Shown here in pieces: positions 45,878 through 56,304 of a DNA stretch of 64,000 bases. The position numbers and the translations under genes are program-made. The stretch is from NCBI GenBank assembly GCA_028386065.3, contig JAKUCV010007760.1:22935-86934 (forward strand). Direction: 5' to 3'. The DNA comes from Turnera subulata. Its lineage: Eukaryota > Streptophyta > Magnoliopsida > Malpighiales > Passifloraceae. Positions within the stretch are counted from its first letter, which is position 1. Each line of letters starts with the position of its first letter. The notes beneath the pieces were generated by a model that was given only the letters and a program-made list of their open reading frames with translations, was not told the origin of the DNA and made no database searches.

Positions 45878-45885
45878 CTTTTATA
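45878..45885 (-). promoter_or_regulatory. TATA box of GPAT gene
   Basis: Read on the minus strand the motif is TATAAAAG, about 130 bp beyond the assembly gap. The sequence between it and the gap lacks an ATG-led frame and looks like a 5' leader. This places the missing start codon in the gap. Confidence 0.6.
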
Positions 45886-46540
45886 AAGACAGTTCTCAAG
45901 CCCAGGTGGATATATCTACAAGAGAAAACAGGATTATACGCCACGTTACTGCGCAAAGATTGATAACTTAACCCCACCAACTTTCTCTTGTATTTTTATT
46001 AAGAAATTCTTTCGTTACCATGCCGACGTGTAGAGCTAAAATCGGTGTATATCAAAATACCAAGGCTTTTAATTAGGTCACTGACCTAGGATGCAATATA
46101 TCGAGCCATTTGTAATGTGTATATGGATGTTAATTTGCTCTTGATGTTTAAGTTTGACAAAAGCAAATACCATATGATGACATGATGTCCACTCCACCCA
46201 TGTTGTTGCATCTGGAGACGGTCAAAATCTGCTATATTTAATATCATATAGACATCAAAAATCAAAATTTAGCCCTTCTATTTTTTTTTGGGTTTGGGGT
46301 GAGAAATTCACGTTTCTCTGGTTGCTTTGTGATTTTTCTAGAACTTTCTTCCCTATCTCCCCATATTTTGCAATGTGTCACACTCCGGGGAATTTAAGAT
46401 ATATTGAGTGGCGAATTTGGTTCATAGCTAGAAAAAATTCATTCAATCGACACAGAGTTTCACATTTTTAATTAATTAAATCTTAGCTTTTGCTAATATA
46501 CAATTGAAGATCAAAGGCTTAATATATTGTCTCCTAACTT

Positions 46541-46544
<4 letters not shown>

Positions 46545-46606
<62 letters not shown>
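46545..46606. repeat. (AT)31 microsatellite
   Basis: 62 bp of uninterrupted AT dinucleotide. It is likely highly polymorphic. Confidence 0.95.
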
Positions 46607-46608
<2 letters not shown>

Positions 46609-46968
46609 AGAAATGTGCCTTTTAAAATTTTGATAACTAATTACAAGTCAAGAAGGTATATTTTTCAGTTTGATTTCTGTTTCTAGTTTGGAATTAAAAA
46701 ATATTTTTGTTGTCAAAGAATTAGAAAATATTGGGGCCTATTATTATTATAGGATGGAATCCATGAAACAACAAAAAATAATTAACGTGTTTATGATCCT
46801 ATATTCATGGATCAGATGTTTATGGACTACACTGAGAAAAATAGTGTGCATCATCTAAGACATTTATACAACTGGAGTATTATATATATCGTATTACAAT
46901 GATTGAACAAACTTGTCAAGTTTTAAAATTAGGTGTAAAATACACGCCAGGTACTAACACATTAATTA

Positions 46969-47035
46969 ATACCATTTTTTACTATAAAAAATACCATTTT
47001 TTAGTATCAAAAAAAAAAAAAAAACCATTTTTTAC
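46969..47035 (+). repeat. Triple ataccatttttta duplication with A-runs
   Basis: ATACCATTTTTTACTAT (46969-46985) recurs as ATACCATTTTTTAGTAT (46991-47007), then ACCATTTTTTACT at 47023-47035. The spacers are aaaaa and then c plus fifteen A. The second junction has the form agtatc-A(n), as if a tail-only insertion fell next to an existing duplication. Confidence 0.55.
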
Positions 47036-47754
47036 TTGCACCATTTTGTCGAACTCTGATTAATCCCATTAGTTAATTTTCCTTCCTGGTAAGATATCGA
47101 TGAGGCTATTTTTCATTACTAATTCAAAGAAGCGATCGGGTCATTTGATTCCTTGCAAGAAGAATTAAGGTAGGTTGGAAAGAGCTTTTGCCCTCTCTCG
47201 AGTATTTTTTGCTTAACTTCTTTTGCCAATATACAATGGTTTTTTCACACGATACACAAGTTTGCTTTTAGGTTCCTTTGAAACTTTATTGGGTATATTG
47301 TAGGCAAGGTTGGTAGGAAAAGGGATCAAAACTGTTGAAAAATACGGTTCTATGTATATATATAATGATATATATGTATAAAACTTGCACAACGACACCT
47401 AAATATTTGCTGTAGTAATCACAGCATATAAATGGAAGATTGCAGTGTTAAGATGTGATTGAAACAAGAAACAGGCCCGGCAGGAGAAAATACTAACTTT
47501 CTCTTAGGTGAAGAAAGGTAAATTAATCCGTGGAGGACAAGTCAGTCATATATACCCCCATTTCTTTGAAGGAAGAACAAACCCTTTTTACTCTTTTCAA
47601 TTATCTCTTCTTAATCTATAAAGCCAGGCCTTAATTAGTAAGATATGTATTATTTTTATTTAATTACCAATTGTACATTTACTGTCGTCTGAACGAGGTC
47701 TTGAAACAGAATTAAGTGTAATTAGGTAGTTAACGTCCTAGAGCTAGAACTGAT

Positions 47755-50710
47755 TGTAATAGCCTGGGTAAAATTTATGTTTTTACCGGGACTGTAAAAA
47801 GCTTTGTACAGTAATTTATCTTATAAAATTAATCTTGGGTAATTTATTTCAGGGTAAATTATGCATCGGATTCAGAAACCGACCCTTACCCCACGATCCC
47901 GATTTTTCTGCGGATTTTTCGGACCAGAGTTGGTATTTTTCGGGTCCAGGAATCTTAAGAAAAGCCGGGTTTATCCTCGAGGTAACGGACCAGAAATAAA
48001 GGTAAGAGGGTATATCGGATATTTTCTGGTCTAGACAGTGCACAGTATAACTGCACAGTGAAGATGCTTTACCTGTGCAGCTTGTGATTTGTTTATCCTA
48101 TGGGCTTGTGAAACCTTGTCTGTGATACCCTGCTTTTCTCTCCATGCCTCGTGTCCCTGCACGCCATTACCTGCATCTTCCTCTACCCTGCTTCACCTGC
48201 AAAAAAAAAAGAAGAAAACCATCTCCTGCAAAACTATCCACTGCCCAATACCTAGTGCAACCACCTACTGCAAAAACAACAACACACACTTACCAACCCC
48301 TTTCCTGCACCCAAAACCAGAAAATAAAAAGGAAAAAAGGAAAAAAAAAGAGACAAACACGCCACCACCTGAGACCACCTTCACCACCACCGGGGAGCAC
48401 TTCACCGCCATCATCACCATCATCTTCTCCACCCCCTGCTGCCGCTAGTCGCCAACGACCAGTAGCCGCCTCCTCTTCCCTCCCTTCCGTCAGGCCTCCA
48501 CCTTCCTCGTCGCGACGCGCCACCAGCCAGCACCCCCGCCTTCTTCCTCCACCTGCAGATCCGCCGACGCCGCTGTTTCCTCCTCGCAGCAGCGCCGCCG
48601 GACGACGCGCGACCCGAGCCCGGCCTCCCTCGATCGATCGCGACGCCTGCTCTCCTCTCCTGCTCGTCGCCTCCACGCAGTGAGTCGACGTAGGCAGTAC
48701 AACCACCTCGACGCCGCCGATCTGTGGAGTGGAGCCGACGCGTCGCCGTTCCCTTTTCGCCTTGCCGTCGCCTCAGCCTTGCCGCGTCTCCTTCGCCTTC
48801 CCCAGTTCCCGCCGCCACGCCTGCTCGTCCCGTGCGTCGTCGCCGCCGCCTGCAACTCAAGGTGAGCCTTGGGTTGAAGATGACCCGGCCATATGGGTCG
48901 CGGGTTGATCCGAGTTTAGAAATGAGTTCTGGGTTGGGTTGGCATGTTGGGCTTTTGGGCTGTGAGTTAGGTTGCTGGGCTTGCGCGTGGGTGGGCTAGT
49001 GGTTGTACTAGGCTTGCTGCGTGGGCCTGTCTGGGCTTTATGCAGTGGGCTGGACAGTACTACCCAGGCCCAGTTAAAGTTAAAAAAAAAATAATAATAA
49101 AAATAAAATCTGGTTATATGAATATTTTAAGGAAAATGATAAGTTTTAATTTTGGTTTTGGGAAAATATATATATGCATGTATAATTACTTCCTTTTGGA
49201 AAAAAAAAAACTATATTATGGTAAGTAATTTCTATGAAAATATCTTGAAAAATTAAATACATTATGGTAATAATCTTTTTAAGAAATAGTTTTAAAATAT
49301 GTAAATGTTATAATTTCAGAAGGATTATTTCATAGTAATTATATTTTTGGAAAGGATATTTGATATGGGAAATAAATAGCTTAACAGAAATTATTTTGGA
49401 AAATATATATATTTACGGTAAATATTTTCTTTTGGAAAAGAATATAAACACTCATGGAAAATATTTTGGAAAGGGTATTATCAAAGTATATACCGGAATA
49501 ATGACTGGGTATAAATACAGTATGGTATTTTGACACATGAATAGTAAATGGTGAATGATGATGATAACGGGGTTTCACCGGGACGTAAACGAACCAGTTT
49601 AAGTTTTATTTTTACAGTATAGCATCATTTGCATTTATGCGCATCTTATGTGAGTATATGCTGTTATTTGCTATATAGGAGCTGATAACGAACAGTATCC
49701 TGAGGAACCAGAGCCGGGACAATTTGAGGACTTTCAGGAGTAGGGAAATCGACTAAGGTGAAGATGGATAACCTTTGATATGTCGCACATAATACTATGT
49801 TTGTTTCTCTGGTTATTATTTGCTTGATTGTACTGCTGAGCCAATTGAGTTTGATTGTGGTGTTACTGCTGTTGTTGTTGATTAATTGATTTTGGATAAT
49901 CTGAGATAATTGGATAATTGGAAGTTGTGTTGACGACATAATTGTCACTAGGAAAGTAGTGGTACGACTAGATGGTCAGAGACTGTTTTGTGGTGGCTAT
50001 GATCTGGGTTACTCGTGATAAGCATGTCTATGTTTGGGATGTCTATCCCCGGATTATTATATTTTTGGGATGTCTATCCCTGGGATCTATTTTTGGGATG
50101 TCGATCCCTGGGTTCTCTTGGTTTGATCTAGCACCCAGAACATGTTAATAACCAGGTACGACCCTAGCTTGTCCAGTGACGGGGCCCGAAAGATAAAATT
50201 GGTAATAATAATAATCTTTCTTTTGGTCTTGGCTCAGTTAAGTTCTGGTTGATTCACTGTTTTGTCTTTGCTTGTATTTTACTTCGAAAGTATTATATTT
50301 GCCTGCATATTACTATTTATCCTTCGTCGGTAAGCACTTCGGACTCATCCCTCGCCTGCGGGGTTTCATCCCGTAGGATGAGTTGCTCGTAGTACAGGTA
50401 CGTGGTTCGGCCAGCTGCTGTTTCTACTCCACCAGACCCCGGATCCATACCTCCGCTGTATCTCATTCTAAGACTTCCGCTGCTGTATTTTATATATTGT
50501 TGTGTTGCTGTATTACTTCTGTTGCTGTATCACATGCTTTCTGCTACTGCTGTTGTGGCTTGAATAATGGTCCGCAGGATCGGGTGACGGATGTTGTATT
50601 TGGGATTGCTTTGTATTGTATTTTATATTGTATGTATTGTCTGCTACTGTAGTAAGAATAATTCTGGCACGTGTTCACCCGGTACGGTAAATACGGGTCG
50701 GGGCGCTTCA
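47755..50710 (+). mobile_element. Solo LTR, Ty3/gypsy-like family A
   Basis: The unit starts TGTAATAGCC and ends GGGGCGCTTCA, 2956 bp. The flanking 5-bp duplication is CTGAT (47750-47754) and CTGAC (50711-50715), four of five matching. The internal blocks shared with the 212-3769 LTR are in the same order. It too has a pyrimidine-rich then GCC-rich stretch (about 48150-48850). No internal domain is present, so it is a solo LTR. It is about 600 bp shorter than the first copy, and its duplication has decayed, so it may be older or belong to a subfamily. Confidence 0.85.
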
Positions 50711-51367
50711 CTGACAAAATAGATTTGGACACAACAACCCGACCCAAACATGATCGACACGAAATTTACAGGTAGAGGTCGGATAGTTTCAACCCGTTTT
50801 ATTAAATGAGTTGACTTAACACGATAGAGAAATTAGCAGGCCAGTGACCCGCCAACTCGTTAGGTACTTATTTATTTAAGATATATACATTATTTAATTG
50901 ATTTAGTACAAGATTTATTTAATATTTAAGTCAAAAGTTACTAAAATTATCCAAAATATTTTCATTATATTTTTATTCTATAATTATAATTTTATTTAAT
51001 ATATGGAAAAAATCTAATTATAAGTCTATTTGCTTTTAAAATAAGACAACTAGTGCAAAATAGATAGATTCCAAATGGGTCAACACGAGCCTGATTATAA
51101 ACAGATTGACAGAACACGATATAATTATTAAATGAGTTGGATCGGGTTGAAAAATTAAATCATGTTTTCCTATTCAACCCAATATAAACCCAACATGACA
51201 ACATCAATTGCCAGGTTAGGCAGAGCCCACGAGGATAGAGGAGAAACATAGTCATAAGTGCTCGTTTCAACCCACTCAAGCTTTAAGCCCAACGAGTGAT
51301 GCATCATGACCCTGCTATTTGGTCCTGGCTCTTCCAGACCCGGGATCTTACCAGAAGCAATTGTTGA

Positions 51368-51505
51368 TGCACCTCCTCTGATTTCTACAAACTAGCGTTA
51401 GAGATTCTTGAGGAAGAAAAACGCTTCAAACAACAAGCTTGTGCGGTTGCAGCCCAACCAGTTGTTGCCAAACAACATGAGACTCCAGCTCAGCTCATTG
51501 TATGA
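51368..51505 (+). pseudogene. Unidentified coding-like fragment, 45 codons
   Basis: An open stretch ending in TGA encodes a protein-like, helix-prone peptide containing YKLALEILEEEKRFKQQA followed by an Ala/Gln/Val segment. No Met starts it, and a stop lies directly before it in frame. It could be a last exon or a gene relic. I do not recognise a family, and chance is possible. Confidence 0.25.
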
Positions 51506-53376
51506 TGTTTCAGCCAGCAGACTTCCCTAGACTCTTCTTGTACTGTACTCAGAATTAAGAAGGACCCATCAAATTCATTTAACATATCAAGTGGAGTTCG
51601 GATCCTACTTAAATTCAAAAATAAAAATTTAATTCATATAAAATTTATACCAGGTTTGGATTTTGATTGCAGTTTGAGGACTAGTGCTAAAAACAAAGGT
51701 TTGCAATTTGAGTACCTGGTTTAAACTTGGGTTAAGAGTAATGGAGGGGGATATATCATGCATGGAATTCGTTCTGTGGAATAAAGTAGTTCTTAGTTTA
51801 TCCAACTAGTACCTTTCTCCTGGACTGCCCGCATCCTCCAACCAACTACCGGATGAAGAAGGATGTTCGAGGTTCTGTTAATCCTTTGATATCTACTCTC
51901 TCTCTTTTTTTTTCTTCTAATATTTGATATGCCTTGCAAAAGATTTGGCCTTTAGGGTATATGATGATAGTATATACTATATAGAGCTCATTGATCTGGT
52001 AAAGAAGTACGCTGTTGTTTTGATGGCCTGGTCATCTCCAGGCATCAAACCTGATCAGAGTTCATGGCAGTTCTTTAGTGCATGTAGCTAGCCATTCCAG
52101 GAAATACAAGAGCGAATAACTTTACTTTATTGGCGATTGTACAATATCAGCTTACTGTGAATTTTAGTGAATCCAAGATATATATTTACTAGCTCTCAAG
52201 CAACAAGGCTTCCAGATGTGCACGCCAAGCTGCATTATTGCATCCGGAACTATGGGAACCTTGGATTGGATAGCAAAATTTGAGGACTACAAACTAGCCA
52301 CATAAACCGAGTCATACTGTGATGGACTTAATCTCTCTGCAGAATAAATTCCATATATATATGCACTGGAAAGTGTTCTCGTTGCTCAGGATTTTGATTG
52401 GTTTTCATTTTAAACAACCAAAAGGGTTTGTATTCAATAGCCAGCTGTTTTTGCATTTCTTCAAGTTGGCTTTGCTGGTTAGAAAAGATATAACAAAACA
52501 GTGTGAATAATTGTAAAGTTTTGAACTATATGTTAAGGTGGAAATTCTGTTGTGGGAATTCTATATGAGGTATAATTCTTTGCTGAAATTGCTTCAAAGA
52601 ATCTTTCCAGCGAAAGAGCAAAGTTTAAGCAAAGGCTCTTTCTGTCATAGCCAAGCAGAGAACTTGGTGCTTTAGCCCCCACACAAAAGCCACAGAATTG
52701 TTGTAAATTTGGCACATGAGGAGTGGTTTTATTATTATTATTTTTGGAACCCACTATTACCATTTTGTGGTATTAACTATTATCACTTGTTTCCCACCTT
52801 TCATTACACAAATTTGGTATACCAAGCATATTTATTTCTTAAATACATTACTTAAGTAGATGTTGCAAACAGTCTAGTTAATTTGTTAAGCTTCTTCACT
52901 CTTACGCAATGCAAGAGTTATGAAATGGAGCTCCGATGGCTCCTTATTGGTTATGAAATCATCCGACGGCTCCTCATTGGTTATGAAATCATTTTGTGTC
53001 ATGTTTCAATTGTGATCATCTGCATCTGGTGAGGTCTAGGTATCACTTGCATAATGAACAAACTTAGGCTTGGAAGATCTATGGTCTATGTCCTAAGACA
53101 ATCTGATGCTTATAAGTCTATAAGTTTGTAATATATGCTCTTAGAGTGTAAGGTTGTGTCAGAAATGAACCCGACATTTCTTGGGCTGTTTCTGAATGTC
53201 ACGAGATCCGGGCCCAGTTGCGCGATTTGGCCGAAGTGACTTATAATGAATTCAGTATTATCAAAACGATCTATAGTATACCACTGTGTTATCTTACTTT
53301 TTTTTTTTGATGCAAAACTGATGTCTTCAGTGGGCAGCATGATCATAAACTGCTACAAACGATGTCAGGGTTTGCC

Positions 53377-53421
53377 AAAACGCAATAAGTTTCTGAAAAA
53401 AAAAAAAAAAACGCAATAAGT
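53377..53421 (+). repeat. 14-bp duplication around ttctg-A(12)
   Basis: AAAACGCAATAAGT is perfectly repeated at 53377-53390 and 53408-53421. The insert is ttctg followed by twelve A, the smallest non-tail content of the set (5 nt). Confidence 0.8.
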
Positions 53422-54501
53422 CAAGTACTTTGGTTTTCATGATCTCGCAATTACACATGATCAATTGAGCCACGAGAAAGATTGGAATAAGCAACTCTTT
53501 AGCATAAAAATAACGAAAATCAATAATATGATGACAAGATGACCATAATTATGGACAGTGGCAAAGTTAGACAAAACTTCTTAAAAAGGGTCAATATAAT
53601 TTTTTTGTGTAATAATAAATACTTATATAGGACCGACTAGAATCACAAACTTGTCGAGCTTAGTGCTCAAATGGTTTGACGCATGGGTTTAATCTATCCT
53701 GGAATGTAAGAGTGCCTTTAAGATGGCCTCCGCTGCGGTGTTCGTAAACTCTAACTGTTTGAACAGCTCGAATCGAGTGAATTCCATGGGGAGGTAGCAT
53801 AACTGAAAGTCGAAAACAAGTAAGGCATCAAACGAACTCGTTAACTCTATTTAGTGGTAAAGAAAATTTGCCAAGTTCAATCATTTTAACAACTGTGAAA
53901 TATAAGAGCTTACACTTGTCAATCACCATTAACTTAATTAAACAGACATATATTTGTTTAGTTAAAGTCTAAGCATAATATAAAATCATAATAGGTCTTA
54001 GAAATATAAATAAAACCCACTTTAACTAATTTTAATAGGTCAAAATTGGATGCTTATAGGTGAACAAGTATGCTGAAAATAGGAAAAAATCTCAAAATTC
54101 TAGAAGAGATATTTGGATTTAATTGCACGGAGATATTTTCTTCATTTGGAATAAAACCATTCAATCCTTCATATAAAAAAAAAAAAAAAATTGAACGGAG
54201 ATATGCCTTTGCAAGATTCATCTAGGAAAGGAAAAAAATCTATGGACAAGCAAGAATCCTCCAGAGAAAGGGGTTGGAACATCTGAGACCCTATAAGACC
54301 ACCAGCCTTAGGCAATAAAATTAAATTAGTGAATAAAATTAATTTTTTTGTCAATTACGTACACAAAGTTAAGTAAGAATGAAGTAGAAACAGAATAAAA
54401 ATAAGGTAGATGAATCACCTAGAATTTTCAAATGCATAAGGCTTGTTGATATTTCCAACAGAGGTAACTAAATTTTGTTTTAAAGGGACGACTTTAAATA
54501 T

Positions 54502-55902
54502 GAGTAAATAGTTTTTTCTGTCCCTCCACTTTATCGATTTCGCATTTGTTGTCCCTCTTCGTTTTTTTTCACTCATGTCGTCCCTCAACTCTTGATTTAC
54601 CGAGTCACCTTGTCTAATTTACCCTCTATAACTAGTGAGTAGTTGAGATGCCGACACATGTCCCGCAGGACCTGCAGTGTGCCCCATTTTTTTATTCTTT
54701 CCCGTTTTCTCTCTAATTTTATTTCTTAAAAGTTAAAACTTTATTAAATTTAATAAATCGTGTTTATGATTTGCTTATATTAAAAATGGTGGGCCCTGCG
54801 CATTGTTAGGAGGAAATTAAGGGAAAATAAGACGCTGTCGTTTAACTTCTTCTTTTGATTACACGAATGTCTAGGGCCTCATCTCCTTCTCGTTCAACCC
54901 AACACAAATAGAATCTCGCCGGCGTCGCCTTGAGGTTGCATCTCTTCTTCTCCAAGTACAAAGCTTGGCCAACGCTTCAATAAGAATCTCTTGAAGCAGA
55001 CACAACCCACCACTAAAGCCACCACCTCCACTCAACCGCTCGTATGCTCCAGCAAAGCCATTAGTCACAACTACAAAAAGTCACCATCGCCACCCCAATT
55101 ATTTTCTCCCTCTGGAATAATTGCACCACTACAGCCTATGGTTGCCTTTATACCAAGCCTTATCAAATAATTGCACCACCATAGTTTTTTTTTTCAAAAC
55201 TGTGAATGAATATTCCGATTGACACCATCCACCTACAACACTAAACCAACACCAACCCCATAACAATAAACCAACACCAACCTAGCAAACACCATAAATC
55301 CCACTATCAACCAAACCGACAACCACCATTGAGGAAGAGAAAAACCATTGAGAAAGCATAAAAGAGGAATACAGAAAAAAGAAAATAAAGGGGAGAGGAA
55401 GGAAGGAGCGGCACGACGGCTTACCTCAGTGGCGGCGGCGGCGGCGCGAGCTTCGGCCCTGGTGGAGGAGTGTGTGGTTTTAATGGTGGAGGAAGGTGTG
55501 GTTCTGGTGATGGTGTTCCAATGGGGAATTGTTTTGTCTTTGTCTGTTTTCCTTTAACAATCACAAAGTCAAACTTTAATGTGTATTAATTGCTAAGAGG
55601 TAATTATTGCTTCTTTAACGCATAAAACTTATTATTTTCTACAAGCTTTAGTTTTTTATAAGAAAATATGGTTATTAAGAATTTAGGAAAAAAAGAAAAG
55701 GGAAAAAGAATAAAAATTGGCAATCAAAGGCCGCCCACGTGACACGTGTCAATGCTACGGTGATCTACCGGCTGTCGAGGGTAAAATGGATAGGGTGACC
55801 CGGTAATTCAAGAGTTTAGGGACGAGATGAGTGGAAAAAAACAAAGAGGGACAATAAATGCGAAATCGATAAAGTAGAAGGACAAGAAAAACTTTTTTAC
55901 CC
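54502..55902. mobile_element. Non-autonomous Mutator-like element, 1.4 kb
   Basis: A perfect 9-bp duplication TTTAAATAT lies at 54493-54501 and 55903-55911. The terminal inverted repeats (about 140 bp, imperfect) share the outer GTAAA-AGTTTTT-CTGTCC pattern and then ctttatcgatttcgcatt, gtccctc and gagggac blocks; the right copy is at about 55755-55902. The interior is more GC-rich and has two short frames (55068-54871 minus, 55348-55557 plus) with Arg- or Ala-rich products and no transposase features. It may contain captured gene fragments, as in Pack-MULEs. Confidence 0.88.
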
Positions 55903-55911
55903 TTTAAATAT

Positions 55912-56304
55912 ATTCATATAATTTTAATTCATGATTGATTCAAGCTAATCCCTCAAATTTCAATTATTGAAAGCTTGCCTAAGGGAGGGTCTCAAGCTTG
56001 GGTCACGGGCTCACCGGCATTGGACTAAACAAGTGTTACAATTGTTTTTACATATTGCCTACAAAGGAGACGATGCGATAGTTAATGAAATTTCAATTTT
56101 TAACTTAATGGAAGTGTTTTTTATATTTTATTTTGTCGAATAATGGAAGTGTTAACGAAACCTCAATCAACTAAGCTAATAATTGTTGCCGAAAATTTTT
56201 TTCCCAACAAAACTAATTAAGAGTATGTCAAAACAATATACATTTTCAAAACAACATTTTAATATTTTAATAAATCTATTAGTGTAGAGATGTTGTAAAT
56301 AACA
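55912..56304. other. Spacer with one micro-insertion
   Basis: AT-rich spacer between the MULE and the copia remnant, containing the duplication scar at 56106-56153. Nothing else is recognised. Confidence 0.5.
56106..56153 (-). repeat. 13-bp duplication around a 22-nt T-rich insert
   Basis: TAATGGAAGTGTT is perfectly repeated at 56106-56118 and 56141-56153. The 22-nt insert, read on the minus strand, begins ttcgacaaaataaaat and continues A-rich. Confidence 0.7.

Larger units (their letters stand above)
45886..47749. other. Intergenic region with (AT)31 microsatellite
   Basis: AT-rich GPAT upstream flank. It contains an uninterrupted (AT)31 tract at 46545-46606 and the duplication cluster at 46969-47035. 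No gene is recognised. Confidence 0.6.
50716..54492. other. Intergenic region, remnants only
   Basis: The first 500 bp (to about 51230) carry the acacgat/aacccg-rich wording of common plant non-autonomous DNA elements, but I could not define both ends. A 45-codon fragment at 51368-51505 is listed separately. A T-run at 53298-53308 followed by gatgcaaaac may be the tail of a truncated minus-strand LINE. The rest is AT-rich without recognised genes. Confidence 0.45.

Noticed and set aside
48089..48999. Long frames (up to 179 codons) on both strands
   Set aside because: Same situation in the second solo LTR; composition bias explains them.
53298..53345. Possible LINE tail (T-run then gatgcaaaactgatgtc)
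   Set aside because: Looks like a minus-strand tail, but I could not find a target duplication or any LINE coding sequence beside it.
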